A stretch of 64,000 nucleotides of DNA from Neodontobutis hainanensis (taxonomy: Eukaryota > Chordata > Actinopteri > Gobiiformes > Odontobutidae), in assembly GCA_024349245.1 (NCBI GenBank), contig JALDNG010000026.1:1963501-2027500 (forward strand), read 5' to 3'. Positions 24,801 to 39,800 of the stretch are shown in pieces. The notes under the pieces were generated by a model that made no database searches, was not told the DNA's origin, and saw nothing but the letters and a program-made list of their open reading frames with translations. A program made the translations under genes and the position numbers. Every line of letters begins with the position of its first letter. Position 1 is the stretch's first letter.

Positions 24801-27800
24801 CATCTCCTGTCAGGGAGGTGTGCATTCTCTCTGCATTGAGAGAGGATGGGCAATGCATGTGGAGGTAGTCTTAAACATCAAAACATGGAAATGAAGAGTG
24901 GATTTGGAGCTTTGTGGAACAGAGTTAGAGGCTTAACCTCTCTCTATGTACCGCCATGAGACCTCACTGTACATAGGCATATTGTAACATTCTTTACATT
25001 CTTCATAAAAATGTCTGTAAGGCAAAGAGCTAAATCAAGAATCATCTGGGCCTCTGTCTAAACATAGTATGGTCAGGATCAGAGGTAGGTATACACTTAA
25101 GAGGAATCAACAAAGGAGAAATTGCAGTGTTGGACAGTATGTATTTATTTTGCTACAATATTGCAATAGTGTGCTACTTTATTACTTTATTACTTAATAT
25201 AAAACAAAGCTAAACTTATAAAATAAAAAAATACATTCATCAAATTATTGAGCTTGCAATGTTTTTAAAAACGTTGTACTTTGTACACGTCAAAACATGG
25301 TAATGCTTGGGTGCATCATTTATAAAGAGCCACAGCTGCTTTGGTGTATTTATGTGCATCTAATGGGTCTTTGCCTCAGGCATTATTTCACTCTAAAGCG
25401 TGAGCAGAGAGTAGTGTGGATGGGATGTTCCACTGTCTCTTTAGTGGGGAAGCTCATTGTCTGCTGTCACGTGTGTTCGTGCATACTGTGTGCTTGTATT
25501 TGTTTTTTGGCTTAATCAGCACTGCTGAGTTCAGGGATTCCACATCATCGGAGAGAGAAAGGGAGAGTCAGCAAGATATAACTAAGTAGAAGAGAAGATC
25601 AAGAGTAAACCAGTTATCAATCAAAGCTACAATACAAATTACATCATCTTTATTTTTTGTAAATATTTATCATGTATGCTCAGTGGGGTGTCTAAACACA
25701 TGATATAACCCATGGCTACCCATGGCAGCACTTTCTGAGTTGTCTGAGTTTTGACATAGCCCCTAAACTGTTATCAAATCACTATTGATGCAGGTACCTA
25801 GTTGGCTCACCTGATTGAGATTTGATTGAGAAGTTATTATTCTATGTAGTTGCTAGTGTAATGGAACCAGAAATATCTTGTCAAATAATTGGCCTGTTTC
25901 CTCTGTGCAGTTTTTACAGCTTTATCTTTTCTCCATGTGATAAAAATATTGTTGGCATGGACAGTACCATTTGTCTGTTGGCATGAAACACTTTATTTGG
26001 AACTTTAGAAAACTCTGTGTGAAGCTAGAGGTTCCTCTCTGTCCTGCAGCATGTAAACCCCCAGGGAGCCATTATCCTGCAGGACCACTGCAGAGGGCTC
26101 AGTCAGAGCAGAGCTCTTGTCTCGGCACGCTCCCAGTGCTGCAGACACAGCCAACATTGCAGGAGGGCCTTGACGGATGAAAAGCACAACTTGTTCCTGT
26201 AGGCCTGCTTTGTCATCAGACCATCATCATGACATGGAGCAGTTCCTGTTTTTTCCCCTTGTTTCCTGAATACCAGTAAGGTTCAACAACATTAACACTT
26301 TCCACTGGGATTGTGAAGGTGCACAAAAGGGTCTCGGATCTGATTTATTTACTCTGTTTGGTGTAGACAGGTTGACCCTTTCATCCCAATGAGGAAGCCG
26401 CAGGCTGAGGTATGCACCAATTACAGTGTTTTTCCCACCTCCCCGCCCGCTCTCTGACCTGTGAGTGGAGCTTTAGCCAAGTGGATGACTCAAGGTGACT
26501 TGTACAAGCGCTTGGAACCTTTGGTTCAGTGATCAGAGACCAGAGGTTTTCTTTTATTTCTATCGCTGTGATGAATTACTGTTTAAAGTTTATCCACTGA
26601 CTCCACTGCTGTAGCTTATCTCTCTCTTCAGGAAAGACATTTTATTGAATACAAAGAAGCTATCTTACAACGGACAGGTTATCTGGGAAAGCTTTGGCTG
26701 CACAGACCTAATCACTCTTAAAACCATCTGTATTCCCAGCCCCCTAGTTTCTCCTCCTTTTTATTCACGTATGTTCTGTTTTTCTCATTAGGTGGACAGA
26801 TAAATTCTGGGGCACAACACTGTTATGATATCTTTATCGCGTGTGTATATGTAAAAGGCAGAGATGTAAACACTGACTTTTATCTTGCCCTCAGTGCAGC
26901 TTTGGCCAACTAGTCAAGTAGATTTCAGAAGGTTTATTTGACACTGATGATTTGTTATCATGGAGTTGAGTACCCAACGAGGAGTGGGGCTTCCTTGAAT
27001 TTAGTCCATTTTCTTCCTGTCTCTTTGGTCATCCCTCATTTTCCTCTCTGATCTGTTCCCAGTAACACGCCCCTCCCTCTTCCCACTGTTTACCTTTCCT
27101 ACTAGAAATCTCCAAAAGCTCGTTTTTTTCATTTTATGAGTTCGCCTCTTCGTTACAACTTGGGGGGTGCTCATTTTACTCCTAGTCACTCTCCCTCTTT
27201 TTCACTTTGGCCTTATATAAACATAGGTGTGCTAATGGATAGGTAGAAACCTGGGTGGCTTGATGTTTTTTAATGTTGTAAATGACTTGAATGACCTGAA
27301 TTTTGTGTTTCAGATGACAAGCCTGTCCAGGAGGAGGACTGGGTGGTGTGCCAGCATCCAGAGTGTCCTGAGCACCGGAGAGCCTCCAAGGTAAAACTCT
27401 TAAAATCCTGACAGCTCCACCACTGGAACTTTTCAGGGGCTTGGCTAGCAAGAACAACAGTCCGACAGCAGGTCTAACCAGCATTTAGTATTTATTTTAG
27501 TATAGCATTCTCGTTTATTTTTTATTAACCTCACCGTTTAAAAAAAAAAAAAAAAAAAACTAAACAAGAACACAGAAGCTTTTGACCTGTGACCCTTCGA
27601 AAATATTGTAGTCACCAAAACATGCTTCAGATGTTGCACATAAATAACATTTTAATAAGTTTGTGAAAACAACTTAAAACTTAAATTGAGGAAATTGAAA
27701 TTTTATACAGAGCCATACCACCTCCTTCCATTCAGTTTTTTGTTTTTTTCCAACTGATGGGATGTGTATAGTGTGCACCAAACTCAGGAAAATGTTGCAA

Positions 27801-30800
27801 TGCAGAATGGCCATTTTCTGTTTACCGTTCCACATCTGATGAGTCACCGACCGCAATAAAGACTTTGTGGGACAAATGAAGTTGATGAAAAATAATTGTC
27901 AGTAGGCTTGCCTCGTGTCCTGTACATTCCACACAAGTTGCTAGAATCACATGTAGAATAATTTATTTTGCATTCATGCTACATTAGAACAGAGCTTAAA
28001 GTTATAACACAAACAAGTTTTAGTTTTTTTGACAACCAATAATGATTCTTTATAAGGTGCGTCTGGACATTATTCCTTATACATGACCCCCCTGGGCTTT
28101 TAATTATATCTTTTTAGCTCTTGCTGTATAGAACATATTATGGCAAAGTAGTAAATCTGCTTTTCTTCCATCAGGGGCTAATAGGGGCGTGCGTGTCAAG
28201 GCACTGTGTCTGGCCACTAGACTGTGAAATTAATTGTTCCTTTGAAGCCACTGGTTTCTGAAAATGGGAGTCTGGCCAGGAGACTGAGGGGAAACAGTCC
28301 GAGTGATTCGGTCGCCCGCTTGTTTTGGTTTGTCTTCTTGGCTCAAAGTCTGCCTCCTGCCTCTAGAGTGGGGCATTAGATGTTTTTTCTCTGTTGTCCT
28401 TTCTGTGGAAACAAGAAAGATGGCAACTTCAGACAGCCTGTAGAGAGAGACAGTTGCATATAAGCCTCGCCATGACAACGGACAATAATAACGTGAGAGG
28501 ACTAAAGAGCTTAACCTGAAGTCTGCCATTGCCTTTAACCCCCCCCCTTTTTTTTTTTTCACATTTCTGTTAAATCTCTCAGTTTTTGTCCCGAAGACTT
28601 GAAACACATCCACTTTTCTTAGGGACTGTTTGGAGAGTTGACTCCAGGGTCATTTCTAATATTTAAAAATATGTACGCATTTGTGTTACATGACCCGCTG
28701 CAGCTCAACAGGGGGAGGCAGTGTGGGACAAACTGTGTCTGACGCCACCTGTCTCCTTGGACAGGGTCAGAGCTGATGTTTGTTATGCAAGAGGATTAGG
28801 GAAAAGCCTATTTGGTCTGGTGTGGACTGGTACTGGTGAATGTATAGAACAACAACGAGAAACTTCAACATAACACTGGACATTTATGGATATTTCCTAT
28901 TTCCCTATGTCTTCTGTCTTTAGTATGTTGGGTGACTAGCAGTCTGAACATCAAGCTAATGAATCAAAGCATAATTTATCCAAACACACAATTGGAAAAA
29001 AAACTCTACACCTGGCATGTCTAAACTCTGGCCCTGGGGCCAATTCATGGCCCAAATTAAGATTTTATGCGGCCCTCAGCTTAAGTGATAAAATATATTG
29101 TTTATGGCTCCAACAGCAGCAGCTCCATCACACTCTGTCATCATACACATACATACAGTACCTGTTTGAATCCAATTAAAAACCTGTTTGAATCCAACTA
29201 TTATATGTTCTAGTCTAAATAAAGTCTATTTATATTCATCTAAAACCTGATTATATTAAACTAAAACACAAATAGACCCAACTAAAACCTGTTCAAGTTG
29301 TCAATTTAAAATTTTTCTCATCAAATATGGCCCTCTTTTCTAAATGTTTGGACACCTCTGTTCTACACAACTCTATTCTTCACTTCTCTACCCTGCACTA
29401 CACTACACTTCTCTGTACTACTCTAATCTGCACTTTACTACCCTACTCTGCACTTCTCTACTCTGGACTACACTACTCTACACCTCTTTGTACTACTCTA
29501 CTCTGCACTACTCTACTTTGGACTACAATACGCTACTCTGCACTAGGGCTGAACGATATGGACAAAATTTCATATCTCGATTTTCATGCCAAAAATCTCG
29601 ATATCAATACAATATGATATGATTACGTGTTCGGTGAAAACCAAGCATTTCTAAGAAAAACATAAAGATCATAATACAAAAAAAATGTGGAAAGTGTAGT
29701 TTTTATTTGTTTTAAGAACAAGTCATCAACATTAACATAAATTACCAAAAAATAAATTACAAATCAAACCTTTTACTGCAGAGCTGTCATATATCACCAC
29801 ATACAGTTTATTTTAGGTTTCAAACATATAAATTCACATAAGTACGAAAAAAACAATACATTTAGAGTTTGTAAAATACACACTGATGTCTATGGAAGAG
29901 GTATTCCTTTCCATTATAATTCGACATGTTTTATTCATATCGGATACACATTTTGTAAGTAACTTCAATATTTACTCTATTCTATTCCCAGTTCACCAGA
30001 CACTTACTTTTAAGTATTTCAGGAGAAAAAGAGAGGGGAAATCTATGTCGTCTATATCGTTGCTTTTTTCAATAGTAGTATCTTGAAAGTTTATATCTAG
30101 ATATAGATACGATAACGATATATCGTTCAGCCCTACTTTGCACTACACTATCCTGCACTACCCTACTCTTGAGTACACTACTCTACTCTACACTTCTCTG
30201 GACTACTCTACTCTGTACTACACTACTCTACTCTGCACTACTCAATACTGCACTACACTACTCTGAACTACACTACTCTGGACTACTCCCTTCTACATTA
30301 CCCTGCACTTTCCTACTCTGGGCTACCCTACTATACTCTGCACTACGCTACACTTCTCTGTACTACTATACTCTGGACTATACTACTCTGCACTAACCTG
30401 CACTACTCTGCACAACTTTGTATTACTCTACTCTGCACTACTCTACACTACCCTGTACTACCCTACTCTGGACTACACTACTCTAGACTTCTCTCTACTA
30501 CTCTACACTACTCTCTTCTACACTACCCTGCACTACCTTACTCTACACTACTCTACTCTGCACTATTCTCCACTACTCTGCTCAGGACTGCACTACTCTA
30601 CTCTGCCCTACATTAGACTGTTATACACTACATTACAATGCTCTACACTTTTCTGCACTACACTTTTCTATTCTGCACCACTCTACTTTATTCCAGATTA
30701 CACTACACATTTCCCAATTGCCTTTTCCCTTTGCTTCTATCTTGGATTGAATTTCTAAAATGTTTCCCTCTTCTCATACTCCCTCATGTTCTTGTAAAGG

Positions 30801-33800
30801 TGTAATATTCCAGGATGTCACAATTCAAATTTTTTCTGGTGATTTGACAACTTTGACGTGTGAAGAACTCGCAGTGAGTCATGAAAGTTTCCAGCTCCAA
30901 AAATATTTGCTTTATATGATGTGCATTTTTTGATTATTGCACTTTCATTTGGGTGTTGCTTAAGAGTGATCCCTTTTTGCTAAATGTACTAAGCACTAAA
31001 CAGCAGGGGGCAATGTGTTGGCAGTTTTGATCATGCACCTTCCTGTAATTGGCTCTCTTACACTGCCTGATGAGTGAGCAGCAGCTTCTTATTTTTCAGG
31101 AAAAAGGAACATAAATAGAGTCCTTGACTGCTTGACAGAAAAGATTTAGTTGCATTAGAGCAAACATTCCTACTCGGATAAGTGCTAGCATTAAACTTTT
31201 ATATTTCGCAGAGTTTTGAAAGTGCACTGTGAATATTCGCTTTGATACTCCGCCACTTTGGCAACAGGACACAGAACAGACACAAACATAGACGGAGAGA
31301 GAGTGTGTGTCTTATGCTGTGCTGAATTGAAAGCAGTTTGTTCCCAGACGGTCCGCTATGACTCTCAGCTGCTGTGTATCCATATATCAGCAGCGCACTT
31401 TGACTCCCAGTTCCTCTATGACCGGGCTGCTACATAATTTACTTACATCACACACCAGGTGTCACCCTCTGTCGTAGCTCAGCCTTGTCGACACATTACG
31501 CAACAATGCTCAAAGGTTAGATAGCGCCCTGACACACATGTTTCCAAAAAGGGCTTGCCAGTGCTTTTGGATACTTTGCTGCGGGTTTGTGTAACTCAGA
31601 GGGATTTAGATCAGACTGCAGGTGTCCATGTGGAGGATTTCGATCGGGCAAAAGTTAGTTCTTGGCTGACTCGGTGGGATTTATTACAGATAAGACTGGT
31701 TACTGCACTATGCTAGTCTGAGCTTGCTCCCTGGATCTGGACTCCCACATAGTAGGGCTTATTATCCCCGATGACTGCCCCCCTCTTCTATCCCCTGTCT
31801 CCTTTACCTCCCTTAACCCCTCCCTCCCTCTCTCAGCAAGACAGGACCCGACAGAGCACTGAAAAGGTGTGGATTGTCAAGGCAACGGGGGCCCCTCCCA
31901 GGCCAAACCGCTGGAGGCGCGCGGATAATGTGTAGGACTGAAAAGATGAGGGAAGGTTTTAGTCAGCTGACTTCTAGGCACCATTGCTGTGTTTTCAGTT
32001 TAAAAATCTGACTGCTTTCTATCTTTAGTTAAATAGTATGAGCTAATCCCTCATTTTTATATTAGTCATCATGGGACGAGTCACTGCCCTGAGATCCATT
32101 TCCCACAAAATTACCATAATATTTAGTGGTTGAATCATTAGACAGTATGGTATCGATCATTAAGTTGTAAGTATCACACAGTTACACTAACACTGTCCTG
32201 CATTTGCATAAGAATTCTGTGCTTAAAGCTGCAGATAAGCAGGTGGGAGCAGTCTGTCACTCAGCCATACAACCATAGTATATAGGAGCTTTTAACTTTT
32301 TAGAAAGTTTTCTTTGCACAGTTGTTTTTATCAAAATGACAATATATACTACATGGCCTGTTTTGTACCTGACTGGTTACGACACACGACAGTTTTCCAG
32401 AGAAGGATGTAAAAGGATGTGACCTCAACTGAAAGGTTCTTGGAAAGTTTACTTTATGAAGTAATGAAAAGCTCAGCCCACTAATGGAGGTGGTGGTCTG
32501 CAATGGTTGGTTGACTCCGGATTCATGTAGACATTGTTTTCGCAACGTCAAAGTTACCTGATCTTTTTTGGGGGGGTAAACAACAGGCTTAAAAAAAAGA
32601 TGATACCAAAACATCAGCTATAGATTAGCTTACAAAGGCCTAAAACAACAATACATGTAATGATGGTCAGCTAGGGAAATAGGATCCTGACTTGGCTTAT
32701 ACAAAATGAATGTGATCAGTTTCCAAGAATAACAAGCAACACTTGTCTGTGTACATCTATAGAATGTCCTGTCGCTTACAAACACAAGAGGGAGGCCCGG
32801 CCACTGACGCCAACTCAAAACCCCAAGGAGGTCCCCCAGCCAGGAAGTCGCATCGCAGACATGGGAATAACAGGAAAGAGGGTACCTGACTGATGCTCCC
32901 TTGAAATCGGCCTTGTAGGGTTCGACCAATATAGACAGAGGTTCAAAGACCTGAGAGCAGGCCCCCAGTTGAGTGGAGGAAGCAACCCCCTTAAATCCTT
33001 TGCATGCGAAGCGTCTACTCATCGCAAATCCCACTAATTGTCAGTTTTGTTAAGAGTGTTTTGAGAACGTAAACAGGCACTGCTTAATCAAACGCCGTGA
33101 GAATGGCAGCTTGCGGAGCTTAGTTAGAGAGGCGATAATAGGCTTTGAAAAATCTCCAATTCAAAACATGTTATTATGGCCGTGGAAGTGTGCACCGACT
33201 GCTCTCTAAAATTGCTCATAACCTAAGCCACTCACATATTTGTTGCATCTTGAAAGCAGAATCACGGGGGAAACGTTTGGCTTTATCCTGTTTTTGTCTT
33301 CTTCTTTTTTCCCATACCAGCATGCTCATCCTTGTTATCTCCACACTCAGTTTTCTCTTTGTCTTTCTCCATTATTCACCTACCCCCTTGAAGCCATGCA
33401 AGAATTCAAAGCTTATGGGTCCTGAGGGTTTAATGCCAAGGTCAGGTATCAAGGAAAGGTCACTTGTGTTCAGCCCCCCCCATCACTGCTTCCAACAATG
33501 GCTGTCCCAGTGGGGTCTAATCCTTCAGGGTAATTGCATAGCCGTTGTCCACTCTTTTAAATATAGCCTCCCCTAATTAAGGCAGGCACTGGGGGGAGGG
33601 GGGTGGGACTGACTCAACAGGTCATCATGTTTTGAAGACACAGGATAGTCACACTTGGTCACCTCCTCCTTTCCCCCTTGATCGTATTCCAAATATATAG
33701 TCCCCCAAGCCTCAGGTCTAAATTGTTTCTGTGAGCTAGCTAATTGCAGAGGATTTAAACGCGGTTCATCTTGGATTAACCCGAATGACAAAAGAGTAGA

Positions 33801-36800
33801 GTGGTTTGTTTGCGGTAAGTGCACTAGACTGTAGCAGAACATTTTGGCTGTAAGTCACACCACACACACACACATAAAACGTTGTCACCCCCACTGGCTT
33901 TCCATAACACCAGAATTTAAGTTTTTATGCATTGGAATCACAATTTTTTTTATTTTGGTATGATTAATTTACATTTAGTTACTTCTGTTTGCTTTCTGAC
34001 ACTTTTTATGAAAGAACCTGAATAAACTCCTTCATGACCTTTTGTCACTACAGAAGTTCAGCTGAGGGTCTAAATCAGGCAGGAATCCTCAAAGATCCAA
34101 TGTTACTCGCTAAATCTGAGTCTAGAAGAGGTTTGGAAAGTTTTCAGGTTTCACAAGTGTGAGTTTACATGAGTCAGCCGGGATGTGTGTGAGCATGTGG
34201 GAGTGTGATTATGATGGGCGGGATTTGATGATCTTCAGCCTGCGTGTTTGACGCAATGTTCCCGGGTCCCTGCCATAGTAAACTTAGAGAACTTCAGGTC
34301 CCTTTATCTAACTGCCTCAGAGTGAGCTCCTCTTGTTTCATCCACAAGTCTGGATTATTTAAGGACTCTTTGTAAAGGCTACAAAGAAGGATCAGTTTAG
34401 GCTGGGACTAAACCTCCGGACACCTGTACATATTGAACTTTGGAGATATTTATCACGTCTTCCACGGAGCACCTGGAGCCTTTCCCTCCTGGGGAGTGTT
34501 CTTTTTATATGGTATGTACATAATGCAAAGCTTACGCCTCAATTGTAGCATCAAGGGACTTTTTATTAAAAGAAAATAAATGGTGAAGTAAACTCGCCTG
34601 GGTTCATTCTGTTGTCTTATGGGTGAAGGTATAGCTGGATTTTATTTCCAGAGAGACCTTAAGCATGTTTGTTGTTGCAGCTTTCATTCATTCTTTTCTT
34701 AAACAATAAGGAAATCTGGAAAAACATGCTATTTTCCAAGGTTCAAATAAAGTTATTGTAAGTTATTGTAAATTAATTTGCCTCTAAACATTAATGAATT
34801 GTGGCAAAATACATATTTGACATATATTTCTATAGCACTCTTAGCAACACATTCCTTTTTTGATTTCTCTGCACATAAAGGCCACTCAAGTTTGACACAG
34901 TATGGCATGTAGAAATCTTGTGACATTGCAGTGTGACAGGGGCTTTAGACACCTTGAAGTTACCTTATGCATATTTAGCATCTGCTTCTATTATTAAGAA
35001 CTTGGTGTCCCATCTGGCTCTCACGTTGGTCCTCTTACTTAAATACAAACGTAAATACAAATCAGGGGAGCTAACAATTGGGAAAATACATTTACAAGTC
35101 ATTATGGAACAGCACAGTGTCTACTTTCACAGTAATCACTGATTTGTCATGGACTAGACCATTGTGTTTTTTTTCCTTCTCACTTCCTCCTTTTTTGGTC
35201 TTGCTCACCACCCTTCTGTCTATGTCTTTCTTCTCTTGCCCTGAAGCTATGGATAAGAGGGCTGGTTGCGTCATAGTCCAGCCTGAGAAGCCAGTCAGTA
35301 CACTTGACTTTGTTAGAACAGAAAGGGGCCAGCTGCCGGTGAGTATTGCGTTCTCTCTTGTATCGATCACTTTGAGCTGAACTGACAGGAGTGTGCGTGA
35401 TTTGGTTCTAAGAGGATTTGTTGGGGTATTCTCTGCTAAGCTTAAGAAGCCACTGTTACAGTATGTTGTTTTTCTCTGTGACTTCACATTGACAGGGGCA
35501 TCTGTCAATTGGGTGTCACGTTAATATTTGAATCCGCTGTAGAGTTTGAGGAACTTTTCCACACTGTCCCAGACTTGGATACTTTACAAAGCAACCCCAT
35601 GGTACTTTGAGGAGGTATAATATTTTTCTTGGGCACATTTTGCTGCATGTTAAAACATACCTTTTGACTGGAATGCACAAAAGGGAAATTTCCTTTGATC
35701 TTGGAATGATTTGTTGTTTATGTGGACCTTTTGGGCAGTGCTGTTGCTTGGATAAGAAAAATAGATAAGGGTTCTAAATGGCTTCCCATAAGGATTAACA
35801 ATTTATGGAGGGTTGGGGAGTAGTTATGATCACCACACCTGGCAAGTGGATATGCAATACCAGAAGAGGAACTGTAAAATGACCACAGTGTGTAATGTGG
35901 GAAAAAACATTGCAATTTCATCATTTGTCACTGCACGGAGCAGGACAAGATGAATCATATCATATGTTGTTAATAAAAAGATAAGAAGACAACTGTATTT
36001 TATAATTATGATTTATTATAAATATTATTGTTAGTACTGTCGGGCATTCCATTTCATTACAAAAACATTACACTCACCTTCTGTGAGTGGTGAAATTTGG
36101 GAACATTGTGATTCTGATAGAAAATGATGACAGAATCATTAAACAGATACAACCGACACAAACATGGAAAGGGAGCCTATTCTTTGCCTCGGATGATTTC
36201 ACTTGCCAGGTCAAATTTTTGGTATCTATTAGTGATTGCACACAAGTCCCAATGTTCTATTTTTATTTTTGTACATATTTAGGAGTAACACTCTCAGTCA
36301 TGCAATGTGTGCCGTTCTCTTTAGTCTGTCATGGGACGGTGTGTGCCTGTGTCTGTCTGTCTCGCACTGTTATTTTGTGTGTCGCAGTCTGAAAAGTTTG
36401 GGAACCCCTGCCCTAGACTACTGCAAGTGTGTGTGTTTTATATAAGCAGACATTTTAGTTAAAGGACAGTTAAATTTGCACATAAAATGAATAAAGTTTT
36501 AAGTCAAATTTAGTGCCATTCAGGAGCAATGATGGTTTTCACTGCTTTTCAAGAACTATTAAAGCGATATCAATGATGTGTAAGATCTGTGGTCAATTTA
36601 CATTTTTTTGAAAATTGAATGAAATATTTAAAAAATGCATGTGTATGGAAAAAGATAGGTTTGAAAACAAGAAGCATTCGGTAGTGGCTGACCTGCGCTG
36701 GCCCAGTCAGCTCAGTCTGATGTTGAGCATGGTCGCTTTGCAGGCCTTCAGCTCTGCAGACATGCTCTCTGACAACTAAATCTGCTATTAAGGTTTCTAT

Positions 36801-39800
36801 TTATAGTTGTAGATGATTTCTCAACCCAGGAAAAATTTGTACAAAATGCAATGTAACTACAGCATTTGAATAAAACTGAAAAGTTATGATTTTTTTTCTT
36901 TAAATTTTACTGTAAAATAAAGTTAAAACCAACTGAAAGGATGTCCCTGTTGAAAGTGTCAAGAAGCACTAGAAGTCCTCTTTCACATTAAGTCATATAC
37001 CAATAACCATATACTGGACAACAAATCTACATCAGTCTGTTATTTACCCAGCTGTATGTCTGTATATTGACACAAAGGTCAAAAGTGCACAAATGTATGT
37101 GCGGTTGTTTTTGCTTGACCTGTAGACTATGAACCACCAGTGATGTGTCCAAACGTCAGACTTTTGGGCTGGTTAGTGTAGACAGAGTGAGTTGGTCGGT
37201 CTCGAGTCTGCCCCGTTTACTTCAGTCATGGCTGTTTAAACAAGACCGTGCATGACTGTGCTTCTAGTCGAGCCCCAACCAATCATTTGCCTGAGCGGCT
37301 CTGTTTATTGGGATGAACTCGAGCATTATTCTCAGAGGTGTCAAAGGAAAAAATAACATGGCCATGGTGGGCTTTTGAAAATGAAAGGGTGGGAGGCTGA
37401 CATGAGTCTACTCCTCCATCTCCTTGTGACTGATTAGCAACTAGAGCAGAGTAAGCGTGAGCATGACTTTCTGCCGCGGAGAAGCTCATCCTGTTGCCAG
37501 ATCAATGATGACTTGCATGTTAGTACAGGACCTATACGCAGCCTTTGTGGGAGTGGAGTGATGGTAAGCGTTGAAATGGGCCTGTGTAATTAAACACACT
37601 GTGCTGGATGTCAGACGCAGTCTCAAAAAAACACCCTCTTAAGGGTGTTTGTTACAGTGTGAAACAGCACATTCAGTCTGCAAATAGTATCGCCGTTTGT
37701 CCTGATATAAGGGTTTAGTCAGATTGTGGTTTGTTGTGTTGACTGAGACTGACTTTGATTTCTTATGTGAGAACAGTGATGGGCAATCGGAACAATGACA
37801 GGGAGTAGAGTTTGCTCTGTGGGTGTGGACACCACTGTGACACACAGCTGTAAGAGTGTATGTGTGGGTAATACATGGCTCATAAATGCGTGGGAACTCC
37901 TGTTTTTACAATATGGCCATGGAAGATAAGAATTTTTGTAGCCTTTTTGTATTAAACTTTATAAAGTCAGCCAAATATGACCACAAATCATGACATTATT
38001 ACTGATAGATGAATACTGCCCCCGAAGTTTTTGTTATAATGATGTACTTTTTCCACCATCATTTTCAGAATGAAAAACATTTGCAAACAACACAGATGTC
38101 AACCTCCAATAGTTGTCAGTCTCCATTTTTATTTATATACATTAAATACCATGGTATAAAATGGGGCTGGGGGATATGGCTAAAAAAATAACTTTTTTCA
38201 GACAGTTTCTGATTTTAATGTATTTACGTTTTCTTGCTACTGCCCAAAAAAAGATTATAATAAATTTTTCTATTACCTTAATATTATTTTATGCTCGGTG
38301 CCAGTACAAAATAGCAAAATTGAACAGTTTGAGGTTGGCCTTTGAGTTTTATCCCTCTGTCTCTATAGACCTTTTGTTAAAAGACACAAAAAGCGCTCAG
38401 GAGCACATAGCTAATTAGCATAAATCAAGCATTAATTATTATTAGTGTCTTTATTGTGTGTTTATTATATTTGAGCTAAACAACAGCATTAACTTTCTCA
38501 CAGTGCAGCATTTAGAGGATTTTTTTTGTTTAAATTTTGTGATATGGCTATTTTTGTTTTAGGGTTTGTTCAGGATTAAAAACTCTAATTTAATTCAATC
38601 TATTGCCCGGCCCTAGTTTAACTGATAATAAAATAATGACTTGGGTTAGCCTGGCTAGCATCCTAAAGAATTAGTCAGTTCTCTGTGCTTTCTTGTATTA
38701 CATATAGGATTTCCATGGAATTACATACAACCAATTAGAGAAATGAAGCATTGCATAAAGACAGACTGCCCTAGTTCAGATAAATGCTTGCAATTGGTTT
38801 GGCAGTATTTCTACCTAGTGGAAACCACTCGGAATGGACAAGATTTAAGACCCATATCAAGTTAGCATGTTCTCACCTTGCTTGGGTGGGTTTTCTCTGG
38901 ATTACATTTACATTTATTCATTTAGCTAACGCTTTTATCCAAAGCGACTTACATTGTTCTACAGTAATTACCAGTGTTAAGCCACTGGAGGCAAGGAGGG
39001 TTAAGTGTCTTGCCCAAGGTATGAGAGTGGGAATCGAACCGCCTACCTTCCGGTTAAAAGGCGACTGCTCTACCCACTGAGCTACTGCCGCCCTATGATA
39101 CTCCGGTTTACCCCACCAATGAATAACAACGAATTTCCAAACAAAGCTGTCAGTACAAAAAAATCTATGCCAAAAAGACCCAAATTAAGTTTTGACAGCA
39201 ACCATGTACAAAGGTCTGCCTTAAGTCATCTGAGACTTTCAAGCCTGAGCTATACACATTCTAAAATACTCAAAATAACTTAATTACATATAACATATAA
39301 CTTGTAAACACTGTAACTTAGCACAGCTGGATTAACTAGTTTGTTGTCCATCTTACCAAGTTAATTTAAATTAAAAAAATTCCAACCCCAGAAATAATTT
39401 TTTGAGATACCTTTTTCTGCAGCTGTCATTGACTCTACCCCTGCCTTGACCTGATGCAAACACAAACATGATGATGCTGATACACGCTGTTGCACAAGTC
39501 CTAGGTGTGCTCTGGCAGGACACAGCGTTCCATAGAGAAATCCCAGTCTGGATGTGGACAGACTGAGACGGACAGAAAGGTTTGTGCTTTTCAGTGTCAG
39601 TGTTATCAGTGTTTTCCTGCTGGATGAGATTATGGAGAGAAGGAGTGTTAAGGATGATGATGGATAACCATTGTATCAACATCTGTTATCTGGCTGGGAA
39701 TTTATCCTGAGCCCTTTCTTGACTGGGTCATATTCCATACAAGCAGACTGACAGCTCACGGCTTTCCCAGATTGCACAGGTTGCGGTGAGCTGTTCAAAC

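Noticed and set aside
29327..30396. Open frames rich in Leu, Tyr, Ser and Thr in the 29.3-30.4 kb region
   Set aside because: They are translations of the pentamer satellite, open only because of its period; no start context, splice sites or domain.
32630..33034. Minus-strand open frame of 134 codons
   Set aside because: No recognisable domain, no supporting splice sites, and it lies in an intron of the opposite strand. Kept as unexplained, not annotated.
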